Assembly (NCBI GenBank): GCA_036559705.1
Contig: DATBSP010000099.1
Location: forward strand, 1 to 12,401
Length of the DNA: 12,401 bases
Direction of reading: 5' to 3'
Source: Hyphomicrobium_A sp036559705
GTDB lineage: Bacteria > Pseudomonadota > Alphaproteobacteria > Rhizobiales > Hyphomicrobiaceae
The translations under genes and the position numbers were made by a program. Positions 6,392 to 12,401 of this stretch are shown in pieces (the stretch's first letter is position 1; the number at the start of each line of letters is the position of its first letter). Under the pieces are notes generated by a model. That model was not told the DNA's origin and made no database searches. It saw only the letters and a list, made by a program, of their open reading frames with translations.

Positions 6392-6940
6392 TCAGCCGCT
6401 CACTTCGACAACGGTCTGCGGCGAGACCGCCTGCAGCAGCCGGAGGAGATGCGGTCGCGCCAGCGCAATGCATCCCTCGGTCGGCTCTAGACCGACGCCG
6501 GCGACATGCATGAACACTGCGCTGCCCCGCCCGCTGATCCGCGGCCGGTCATTGTAGCCCATGACCACCACGAGATCGTAGAGGCCGTCCTGGCGCCACA
6601 TGTGCTCGGCGCTGGCCGGATATGGATGCTGGACCGGCCGGTTGTAGTTGCGATCTTCGGGGGCATCGCACCAGCCGTCGGACGCGCGGATCGGCGACAT
6701 CGGCAACAGCGTCTGCGGCCGCAGCACCCGGTCTGGCCGATAGAACGCCTGGCGCAGCGCCAAAGTGCCGAGCGGGGTTGCGCCGTCTCCCTCGCGTTTG
6801 CCGGCCCGCCGCCCGCTGCGCCCGAGGGCGCACGGAAAGCTCAAGCTGCCATAGGTCAGCACCCCCCTCGACGAGTTGGCCGCTAGGCTCCTCACGACGA
6901 TTTTAGGGGCCGCCTGTGGAATGTCGGTATGCGTCTTCAT
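6392..6940 (-). CDS. L,D-transpeptidase-like (YkuD-fold, COG3786-type) protein
   Basis: A 182-residue protein with the YkuD catalytic signature in the form GSAVFMHVAG...TEGCIALAR: His145 and the nucleophile Cys157. The N-terminal half has FPCALGRSGRRAGKREGDGA and TPLGTLALRQAFYRP, typical of the compact COG3786 family. Related enzymes make 3-3 cross-links in peptidoglycan or attach proteins to it. The motif ends GCIAL and not the classical S-x-GC-x-R, as is usual for this sub-family. No signal peptide or lipobox is visible at the chosen ATG, although the substrate of the classical enzymes is periplasmic, so export or the real substrate is unclear. It diverges from the response-regulator gene across 109 bp and converges on the glnK-amtB terminator. 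Confidence 0.85.
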   Translation of the reverse strand: MKTHTDIPQAAPKIVVRSLAANSSRGVLTYGSLSFPCALGRSGRRAGKREGDGATPLGTLALRQAFYRPDRVLRPQTLLPMSPIRASDGWCDAPEDRNYNRPVQHPYPASAEHMWRQDGLYDLVVVMGYNDRPRISGRGSAVFMHVAGVGLEPTEGCIALARPHLLRLLQAVSPQTVVEVSG

Positions 6941-7036
6941 TGGAGCTTCCCGGCGCGCGTGCTATTCGCATCCGTCAGATAAAGCCGACAGGGGCCCCGG
7001 CCAAGGAATTTGCGGGCCACGGGCGATGTCCATGCC

Positions 7037-7040
7037 GGAG
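7037..7040 (+). promoter_or_regulatory. Ribosome binding site deciding the response-regulator start
   Basis: GGAG lies 9 bases before the ATG at 7050 across an A7 stretch. It supports MSTARRILIVDDD as the N-terminus over the in-frame ATGs at 7026 and 7032. Confidence 0.5.
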
Positions 7041-7049
7041 CAAAAAAAT

Positions 7050-7736
7050 ATGAGCACTGCCCGCCGCATCCTTATCGTCGACGATGACGAGGAGCTGCGC
7101 GAGACCCTGAAAGACCAGCTCATCCTGCACGATGAGTTTGAGGTGCTGACGTCCGGCACCGCTTCGAAGGGCATGGAGATCGCCAAAGCAGATCACTTCG
7201 ACCTCGTCGTCTTCGACGTATCGCTGCCCGACATGGATGGACGCGAGGCAGTTCGCCTGTTGCGCAAGTCCGGCTTCAAGACGCCGATCGTCATGCTGAC
7301 GGGCAACGTTTCCGACGCCGATCAAATCCTCGGCCTCGATGCCGGCGCCAACGACTACGTGACCAAGCCGTTCAAGTTCGCCGTGCTGCTGGCCCGCATC
7401 CGCGCGCAACTGCGTCAGCACGAGCAGAGCGAGGACGCAGTGTTTGCCATCGGGCCGTACACTTTCAAGCCGGCATCGAAGTTGCTCATCAACGACAAGG
7501 GCACCAAGATCCGGTTGACTGAGAAGGAAACGTCGATCCTCAAGTATCTCTATCGCTCGGGCGACAAGGTCGTGTCTCGCGATACGCTGTTGCACGAGGT
7601 GTGGGGCTATAACGCCGGCGTGACGACGCACACGCTCGAAACGCACATTTATCGGCTACGGCAGAAGATCGAGAAGGATCCGTCGAGCGCCGAGCTCCTC
7701 GTCACGGAGACGGGCGGGTACCGTCTGGTTCCCTGA
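7050..7736 (+). CDS. OmpR/PhoB-family response regulator (orphan)
   Basis: A 228-residue DNA-binding response regulator. The receiver domain (about 5-120) has the acidic pair Asp11-Asp12, phosphoacceptor Asp56 (VVFDVSLPDMDG), Thr84 (VMLTGN) and Lys107 (VTKPFKF), so all phosphorelay residues are intact. The C-terminal winged helix (about 135-228) reads IRLTEKETSILKYLYRSG, then SRDTLLHEVWGY, THTLETHIYRLRQKIE and VTETGGYRLVP, the OmpR/PhoB form. No histidine kinase gene lies in the window, so the partner is unknown. Strongly similar regulators are widespread in alphaproteobacteria (CenR-like), but I cannot fix the orthologue and give no symbol. The next gene on the strand, 188 bp downstream, encodes a cyclic-nucleotide-type domain, which may be functionally linked. 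Confidence 0.94.
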   Translation: MSTARRILIVDDDEELRETLKDQLILHDEFEVLTSGTASKGMEIAKADHFDLVVFDVSLPDMDGREAVRLLRKSGFKTPIVMLTGNVSDADQILGLDAGANDYVTKPFKFAVLLARIRAQLRQHEQSEDAVFAIGPYTFKPASKLLINDKGTKIRLTEKETSILKYLYRSGDKVVSRDTLLHEVWGYNAGVTTHTLETHIYRLRQKIEKDPSSAELLVTETGGYRLVP

Positions 7737-7924
7737 GACTTTTCAACAGCGCCGGTGGGCAGCGTGTGGATACGCCCGGCACGTGTTGTGCGCTGGTCAT
7801 AGCCCCTTGCCGCGAATCATCAGAAGTTGCCGAGCGTTAGATCGGCCCGGCACACTCGCGGCGTTGTGGGCCCCTTGGTGACAAGTTCTGCGTCCAGCTG
7901 CGCAAACAACACGAACGGGCGCCA

Positions 7925-8458
7925 TTGGATCTCTTCGCCGGACATTTGGCGGTTCTGCCGCTGTTTCGGGGCTTGAGCCCGCTGCAGATCGCCGCAATCG
8001 CACGCCGCGCCGAGCGCGTCGCCTACAACCCCGGCGCGGTGATCATCGAGGAAAATGCGCTCTCCGATGCGGCCGTTCTGATCGTTGCAGGTGGGGCTGC
8101 CCGCGTCAGCGGGCCCGAACTCGCCTCGCGCTCCGAGCCGGTTGCGGTCGGCTCGCTGCTGGCAGAAGCGGCCATGCTGGTCGAAACATCCCATGGGTCG
8201 ACGGTCGTGGCGCGCACCGCCGTGCGCAGCGTGCATATCACCCGGGACGGGATGCAGGAGCTAATGCTCACGGATCCGAGCCTCGCCGATCGGCTGGTGC
8301 AGAATCTGGCAAACAGGCTTACACAGTTCGCCGACGAGCTTCGCCGCATCGATACCCTTCTCGGGAAGGAGGCGCTGGCGGCGTCAGCCAAGGGACCGGA
8401 GGAGGCTGCACCGAAGGTCGCGGCGGCCCAGGGTGCGCTTCCGGTGCCAACGCCTTGA
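7925..8458 (+). CDS. Degenerate cyclic-nucleotide-binding-domain protein
   Basis: A 177-residue protein with a single CRP-like cyclic-nucleotide-binding fold (about residues 8-130): LAVLPLFRGLSPLQIAAIAR, then the beta-roll, then SLADRLVQNLANRLTQFADE as the C-helix. It lacks the DNA-binding helix-turn-helix of CRP/FNR and ends in an Ala/Pro-rich tail (about 150-177). In the phosphate-binding cassette the Glu is kept (Glu81, LAEAAML), but the Arg that binds the cyclic phosphate in CRP-type domains aligns with His90 (SHGSTVVA). It may therefore not bind cAMP or cGMP. The only reasonable start is TTG at 7925: no ATG or GTG lies between the upstream in-frame stop at 7838-7840 and this codon, and the Shine-Dalgarno is poor, so the exact start is uncertain. 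The role is unknown; it may act with the upstream response regulator. Confidence 0.82.
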   Translation: MDLFAGHLAVLPLFRGLSPLQIAAIARRAERVAYNPGAVIIEENALSDAAVLIVAGGAARVSGPELASRSEPVAVGSLLAEAAMLVETSHGSTVVARTAVRSVHITRDGMQELMLTDPSLADRLVQNLANRLTQFADELRRIDTLLGKEALAASAKGPEEAAPKVAAAQGALPVPTP

Positions 8459-8487
8459 AGCGCTGATCGAAAACTGTTCTAGGCATG

Positions 8488-8522
8488 AAAAAACGCCCAA
8501 CCCCGGGGGGAGGGGTTGGGCG
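8488..8522 (-). terminator. Strong minus-strand terminator (end of small RNA or of lolA transcript)
   Basis: A perfect 11-bp stem, CGCCCAACCCC (8494-8504) with GGGGTTGGGCG (8512-8522), and a 7-base loop. A6 at 8488-8493 reads as T6 on the minus strand directly after the stem, so termination is for leftward transcription. On the plus strand no T-run follows, so it should not end the upstream plus-strand gene. Confidence 0.88.
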
Positions 8523-8650
8523 TCGAGAGCGCTTTCGCGCGTGGTGCCGGGAGGGAAGCCGGCACCCCAGGTGATGTCTTTCGGCTAGACGGGGGGCACT
8601 ACCGATACAGGGTGACACCACCTGACTAGGTTGAGTTAAGCGCAAAGGGC
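8488..8650 (-). ncRNA. Candidate structured small RNA with C-rich loops
   Basis: This 163-base stretch fills most of the gap between the cyclic-nucleotide-domain gene and lolA and encodes no credible protein. Read on the minus strand it contains, in order: an 11-bp stem (8614-8624 with 8568-8578) enclosing a second stem (8599-8605 with 8581-8588, one bulge); a perfect 8-bp hairpin (8559-8566 with 8543-8550); a GCGC-GAAA-GCGC tetraloop hairpin (8529-8540); and the terminator. The G-U pair in the first stem (8618/8574) becomes a C-A mismatch on the plus strand, which supports minus-strand transcription. Loops read UGCCCCCCGU, CUUCCCUC and UCCCCCC. The 5' end is inferred from the candidate promoter at 8657-8685. 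It could instead be a processed lolA 3' UTR. I do not recognise the family. Confidence 0.6.
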
Positions 8651-8656
8651 CGGAGT

Positions 8657-8685
8657 TCAATAGAGCCGGGGTCTGGGTATCACAA
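8657..8685 (-). promoter_or_regulatory. Candidate promoter of the small RNA
   Basis: On the minus strand, TTGTGA (8685-8680) and TATTGA (8662-8657) are separated by exactly 17 bases. They match the -35 consensus at 4 of 6 and the -10 at 3 of 6 positions. This predicts a start near 8650, just ahead of the structured region. It is a moderate match only. Confidence 0.4.
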
Positions 8686-8760
8686 AAATGTTACCAGCGC
8701 GGAAGGGGTTTTCCCCAGCCCGCTGTTGCCTAGCGTCCGAACAGCCACAGGCGCCGCCGT

Positions 8761-9534
8761 TCAGGGGGTCCCCAGGGGCCTGCCGACAGCCTTAATCGTG
8801 AACAGCTCTCCGTCGATATCGCCGGCCTTGGTGAGGTCGGAGATCTGCACCCGGGTATCGAGGCCCTGGGCGTCCTTAGTCACCCACTCCTTCAGCTCGA
8901 ATGCCGGCTTGGTCGACATGAACAGCTTGATCTGGCCTGGGGTGTCGGGGTTTTTGTCCACGAGGCCAACGACCAAAAGATCTTCCGATTCCTGTACTTC
9001 CATGATGCGGGCGTCGCGGACGAGGTCGACATCCGAGCGCAACAGCAGCCGGAACGGGGTATCATCCAACGCGACGCGGTCCTCATTGTTGAGATCGAGG
9101 TCCTGCACCGCGAGGTAACGGCCGTCGGAAACGACGATCTGGCGCGACGGACGCGCGTAGTCAAAGCGGAAGCGACCGGGACGCTTGACGTAGAACTTGC
9201 CTTTCATGCGCTTGTTGTCGGCGCTCGTCTGGATGAAGTTCCCCTGCAGCGTGTTGAGTTCGCTGAAATAGCCGGAAATCTTGTGGACCAGCTCAGTCTG
9301 GCGCGCATCGAGCGTGATGCCCTCGCCAGGCTTGGACGGAGCGACTTGGGTGCTCCAAGCGGACGCGGCGCCGGCGGCCGGAGCGGGCGCTGCTGTCGCT
9401 GGTGCGGCTGCTGGGGGTGTAGCGGGCGTTGGTGCCGGCGCGACAAGGGGTTTGTCCTCGCCCTTGGCGCCGACCGGCGGCATCAACAGACAAAATGCCA
9501 CCGCTGCGATCGCGATTGCTCTCAGCTCCCGCAT
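8761..9534 (-). CDS. lolA: Outer-membrane lipoprotein carrier protein LolA family
   Basis: A 257-residue periplasmic protein that ferries lipoproteins from LolCDE to the outer membrane. Residues 1-23 form a signal peptide (MRELR, a hydrophobic core, cut near VGA). Residues about 28-62 are a Pro/Ala-rich linker of low complexity. The LolA half-barrel (about 76-250) carries YFSELNTLQGNFIQT, MKGKFYVKRPGRFRFDY and IVVSDGRYLAVQDLD, typical of alphaproteobacterial LolA. The linker makes it longer than E. coli LolA (about 200 residues). It lies 140 bp downstream of ftsK on the same strand, and lolA next to ftsK is a recurrent arrangement in proteobacteria. The stop is TGA at 8761-8763. No convincing terminator sits directly after it; the nearest on this strand is at 8488-8522. 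Confidence 0.92.
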   Translation of the reverse strand: MRELRAIAIAAVAFCLLMPPVGAKGEDKPLVAPAPTPATPPAAAPATAAPAPAAGAASAWSTQVAPSKPGEGITLDARQTELVHKISGYFSELNTLQGNFIQTSADNKRMKGKFYVKRPGRFRFDYARPSRQIVVSDGRYLAVQDLDLNNEDRVALDDTPFRLLLRSDVDLVRDARIMEVQESEDLLVVGLVDKNPDTPGQIKLFMSTKPAFELKEWVTKDAQGLDTRVQISDLTKAGDIDGELFTIKAVGRPLGTP

Positions 9535-9674
9535 GGGCCCCCGACGTCTCCCGAATCGTCCGAATTGCAGGCTAGATAGAATATCCCCGTGCGCGCGGGA
9601 ACTCCCAGCTAGCGCTCTTCGCCGAACAATACGTCTAGATGTGGGCGGTTGCCTATACGCTATCGGCAGGTGCG

Positions 9675-12269
9675 TTAAACGGCGGCGGCGCGCGCCCCGC
9701 CACCGTCGCGGCCGGTGATGAGAATATCGCGCCTGCCGGTGCTGTTGGCGGCGCCGATCAAGCCTTCTGACTCCATGCGCTCGATGAGGTCGGCGGCTCT
9801 GTTGTAGCCGATCGACAAGCGGCGCTGGATATAGCTGGTCGATGCCTTGCGATCGCGCAGCACGATGGCCACGGCCATGTCGTAGAGGTCGTCCTCGCCG
9901 GCTGTGCGGGGGTCCGTCCCGGGCGCATCGGATGCCGGGGGCGTGTCCGTGATTCCATCGACGTAGCGGGGAGTTCCCAAGCGGCGCAGCGCTTCGGTAA
10001 TGCGCTCGACCTCCTCGTCGGCGACGAACGGTCCGTGCGCGCGGATGATCTGACCCATGCCGAGCGAATAGAGCATGTCGCCCTGGCCGAGCAGCTGCTC
10101 GGCACCTTGCTCGTTGAGGATCGTGCGGCTGTCGATCTTCGAGGCGACCTTGAAGCTGATGCGCGCCGGGAAGTTCGCTTTGATGGTGCCGGTGACGATG
10201 TCCACCGAGGGCCGTTGCGTCGCCATGATGAGGTGGATGCCGGAGGCACGCGCCATCTGCGCCAGCCTCTGCACAGCGGCTTCGATCTCTTTGCCGGCGA
10301 CGATCATCAGGTCAGCGAACTCGTCGACGACGACGACGATGTACGGCATCGTCTCGGCCGGCATCTCCTGCTGCTCGTAGACGGCCTCGCCAGTGCGGTC
10401 GTCAAAGCCGGTCTGCACGGTGCGCGCGAGACGCTCGCCGCGACTCTGCGCCTTGCGCACGCGAGCATTGAAGGCTTCAATATTGCGCACCGAAAGAGCC
10501 GCCATGCGCTTGTAGCGTTCCTCCATCTCTGCCACGACCCAGTTGAGCGCCGCCACCGCCTTGTGCGGATCAGTGACGACCGGCGTCAGCAGGTGCGGGA
10601 TGCCGTTGTAAACGGACAGCTCGAGCATCTTCGGGTCGATCATCAGGAGGCGACACTCTTCCGGCGAGCGCCGATAGAGCAGCGAAAGGATCATGGCGTT
10701 GATGCCGACCGACTTGCCTGAGCCGGTGGTACCGGCGACGAGCAGGTGCGGCATGCGTGCGAGGTCCGCGACGATCGGCTCGCCGCCGATCGACTTGCCG
10801 AGCGCCATGGGCAGTGCGGCATCGGTGGAGCGGAAGGCGTCCGCTTCGAAGATGTCGCGCAGGTAGACCGTCTCGCGGCGCACGTTCGGCAACTCGATGC
10901 CGATGACGTTGCGGCCCGGCACGATGGCGGCGCGTGCCGAGGTGACGCTTAGCGAGCGCGCGATGTCCTCGGCGAGCGCGACGACCCGCGATGACTTGGT
11001 GCCGCGTGCTGGCTCGAGTTCGAACAGTGTGACGACGGGGCCGGGCTTGATCTCGCGCACTTCGCCCTTGATGGAGTAATCGGCAAGCACTTCCTCGAGT
11101 AGGCGCGCGGTTCCGCGGAGCACTGCCTGCGTGAAGGTAGGGCCCGACTTGGTTGCGGCCGGGCGGCGCAATAGGTTGAGCGACGGCGGCCGGTAGGTGG
11201 CAGCGGCGCGCACCTGGGCGAGGCCGGCGAACAGGCTTCCGCGCTTCGGCTTCGCCTGCGGTGTCGGCTCGTCGATCGGTGGCTGGATAACCTGCGGTTC
11301 AGATGGAGGGCGCTCGACGTTGGCCGGTGCGAAACGCCGAGCGATGGCGCGACTTTCGGCGTCGGTGCTGTCATCGAAGGTTGAATCGCGACCGCCAGGG
11401 ATATCGTCATGAGGGGTGGTAGCTTCGGCGCCCTTGCGGTTGGCGATGGCCTGCACAAACGCGGCTTGAACGACATGGTTTGGACGCTCGAACGCGGCCG
11501 GCCCGGGAAGGAAAGGTTCGCGGCGCGAGCCGTAGGATGCGTCGGCGTCGGTGGCATAGCGCGGACTCTGCGATTCACGTGAGGGAGCCACCGGCTCGAA
11601 GGAAACGGCAGCCTTGGCGAAGTACTGTCCCAGCCATTCCGGAACCAGGGCTCCGCGGCGGCGCGACAGGCGCCGGCTGCGCTCGAGGAGACGGTTGAGG
11701 TCATCGCGCTCCAAGCCGAGGCTGTAGCCCAGGAGGGCGAAGCCGCCGAGGAAATAGGCGAGGCCGGCGAGCGGCATAGCGCCCTCGGCACCAACAAGGT
11801 CCAAGACCGTTGCCGTGAGCTTGTTGACCCAGTCGCCGACAATGCCGCCGAAGCTGTGCCCGAACGGCCAGCCGGCCGACAAGGGGAGCGCCGCGAAGCC
11901 GCCGGCTACCAACAACACGGCGAGCGGAAAAAGGCTGGTCTTTTTTCGATTGGTGCAGATGCGCTCGGCGAGCATCAGCTCGAGGCCCCAGAACATGGGA
12001 GCAAGCAGCAGGAAAACACCGGCGAAGCCGAGGGTGTTGAGCACGATGTCGGCGAAGATGGCGCCGGGCGCGCCCAGCGCGTTGGTGGCCGCTCCGTCGG
12101 CAGCGTGCGTGAGGCTCGGGTCGGATTGCGACCAGGTGAGCAGGCTAGCCCAAGCGGCGGCCACGCTGACCAGGAGCGCGAGCCCTCCGGCGCGGATCGA
12201 CCATCCAATCAGCCTCTCTTCCAACGCAGACGGAAGGAGGCGTCTCGGGTCATGAGACTCGAGCGGCAT
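9675..12269 (-). CDS. ftsK: DNA translocase FtsK
   Basis: An 864-residue divisome-anchored motor that pumps chromosome termini across the septum and activates XerCD recombination. The N-terminus has four membrane segments (about 28-46, 68-100, 113-131, 164-186). A variable, Pro-rich linker spans about 190-370. The motor follows: alpha domain (about 375-460), then RecA-like beta domain with Walker A GTTGSGKS (513-520) and Walker B IVVVVDEFADL (about 644-654), then ATQRPSVDIVTGTIKANFPA. The C-terminal gamma winged helix (about 792-853) is ASTSYIQRRLSIGYNRAADL and related sequence, which reads the polar KOPS sites. Length and order are those of a full alphaproteobacterial FtsK. The ATG lies 15 bp after the aminotransferase stop, so the two are probably co-transcribed; its Shine-Dalgarno is weak. 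Confidence 0.97.
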   Translation of the reverse strand: MPLESHDPRRLLPSALEERLIGWSIRAGGLALLVSVAAAWASLLTWSQSDPSLTHAADGAATNALGAPGAIFADIVLNTLGFAGVFLLLAPMFWGLELMLAERICTNRKKTSLFPLAVLLVAGGFAALPLSAGWPFGHSFGGIVGDWVNKLTATVLDLVGAEGAMPLAGLAYFLGGFALLGYSLGLERDDLNRLLERSRRLSRRRGALVPEWLGQYFAKAAVSFEPVAPSRESQSPRYATDADASYGSRREPFLPGPAAFERPNHVVQAAFVQAIANRKGAEATTPHDDIPGGRDSTFDDSTDAESRAIARRFAPANVERPPSEPQVIQPPIDEPTPQAKPKRGSLFAGLAQVRAAATYRPPSLNLLRRPAATKSGPTFTQAVLRGTARLLEEVLADYSIKGEVREIKPGPVVTLFELEPARGTKSSRVVALAEDIARSLSVTSARAAIVPGRNVIGIELPNVRRETVYLRDIFEADAFRSTDAALPMALGKSIGGEPIVADLARMPHLLVAGTTGSGKSVGINAMILSLLYRRSPEECRLLMIDPKMLELSVYNGIPHLLTPVVTDPHKAVAALNWVVAEMEERYKRMAALSVRNIEAFNARVRKAQSRGERLARTVQTGFDDRTGEAVYEQQEMPAETMPYIVVVVDEFADLMIVAGKEIEAAVQRLAQMARASGIHLIMATQRPSVDIVTGTIKANFPARISFKVASKIDSRTILNEQGAEQLLGQGDMLYSLGMGQIIRAHGPFVADEEVERITEALRRLGTPRYVDGITDTPPASDAPGTDPRTAGEDDLYDMAVAIVLRDRKASTSYIQRRLSIGYNRAADLIERMESEGLIGAANSTGRRDILITGRDGGGARAAAV

Positions 12270-12284
12270 CTCGAACGTACTCTG

Positions 12285-12401
12285 TTACGCAAGTACTACT
12301 ACTAATCGTTCGAGTGCCTCACCGACCGTCGCAGGGTCTCGGACCAAAGCCAGGCGCAGGTAGTTTGCCCCCGGATTGGTCCCATCGCGTCCGGCTTGAG
12401 C
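12285..12401 (-). CDS. Class I/II pyridoxal-phosphate aminotransferase, C-terminal end (5' end outside window)
   Basis: The minus-strand frame is open from the window edge to TAA at 12285-12287 and gives 38 residues. They include GTNPGANYLRLALVRDPATV and an ALERL-type final helix, the characteristic C-terminus of fold-type I aminotransferases (a Gly-x(2)-Tyr/Asn-Tyr-x-Arg-x-Ala-Leu-Val pattern). In many Hyphomicrobiales an aminotransferase of the DapC (succinyldiaminopimelate) or aspartate type lies just upstream of ftsK, but the substrate cannot be told from this fragment. It is the first gene of the aminotransferase-ftsK-lolA unit within the window. Confidence 0.8.
   Translation of the reverse strand, partial: AQAGRDGTNPGANYLRLALVRDPATVGEALERLVVVLA

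Noticed and set aside
7737..7924. Possible RNA or small gene between the response regulator and the cyclic-nucleotide-domain gene
   Set aside because: Only short 4-5 bp stems, no T-run and no ribosome site with a credible frame were seen.
8494..8522. The hairpin as a terminator for the plus-strand cyclic-nucleotide-domain gene
   Set aside because: The bases after the stem on the plus strand are not T-rich; the T6 tail exists only on the minus strand.
8488..8650. The small-RNA region as SRP RNA, 6S RNA or tmRNA
   Set aside because: There is no GGAAGGAAGCAG-type SRP loop, no 6S-type closing stem with a central bubble, and no tmRNA tag frame or T-loop sequence.
9535..9674. Promoter or terminator in the ftsK-lolA gap
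   Set aside because: Only weak -10-like strings on the minus strand (around GATATTCTATC) without a matching -35 box, and no clear hairpin with a T-run.
10035..10721. Open frame antisense to the ftsK motor domain
   Set aside because: His/Arg/Asp-rich product with no motif; FtsK on the other strand has every expected motor feature over the same bases.

Overview
The window is GC-rich chromosomal DNA from an alphaproteobacterium, most likely of the order Hyphomicrobiales (Rhizobiales). The evidence is the ffh-rpsP-rimM block, the style of the Ffh, RpsP and FtsK proteins, the glnK-amtB pair behind a sigma-54 promoter, and the aminotransferase-ftsK-lolA order. The gene content is almost entirely housekeeping. 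I see no insertion sequence, prophage, CRISPR array, tRNA or rRNA.

Layout. Positions 1-2064 (+) hold the 3' end of ffh, then rpsP, then a small GrlR-like gene that is split by a frameshift, then rimM. The trmD-rplS genes that usually follow rimM are absent. Instead rimM meets a UbiH/UbiF-type flavin hydroxylase gene head to head (2061-3311, -), and the two stop codons overlap. An acyl-CoA thioesterase II gene (tesB, 3399-4295, +) diverges from the hydroxylase. The nitrogen-control unit follows: a sigma-54 (-24/-12) promoter at 4414-4428, glnK and amtB. It ends in a 120-bp run of three tandem hairpins, the last of which is a textbook terminator.

From 6392 to 8458 there is an L,D-transpeptidase-like gene (-), a divergent orphan OmpR/PhoB-type response regulator (+), and a degenerate cyclic-nucleotide-binding-domain protein (+). 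The far end (8761-12401) is a minus-strand unit read right to left: the C-terminus of a class I/II aminotransferase, then ftsK 15 bp later, then lolA.

The most interesting stretch carries no protein. The 302 bp between the cyclic-nucleotide-domain gene and lolA contain a probable minus-strand small RNA of about 160 nt (8488-8650). It has a candidate promoter, a two-tier stem, two further hairpins and a strong terminator with a T6 tail. Three of its hairpin loops are C-rich, two with six C in a row, which suggests an anti-Shine-Dalgarno mode of action. I do not recognise it as a known RNA family.
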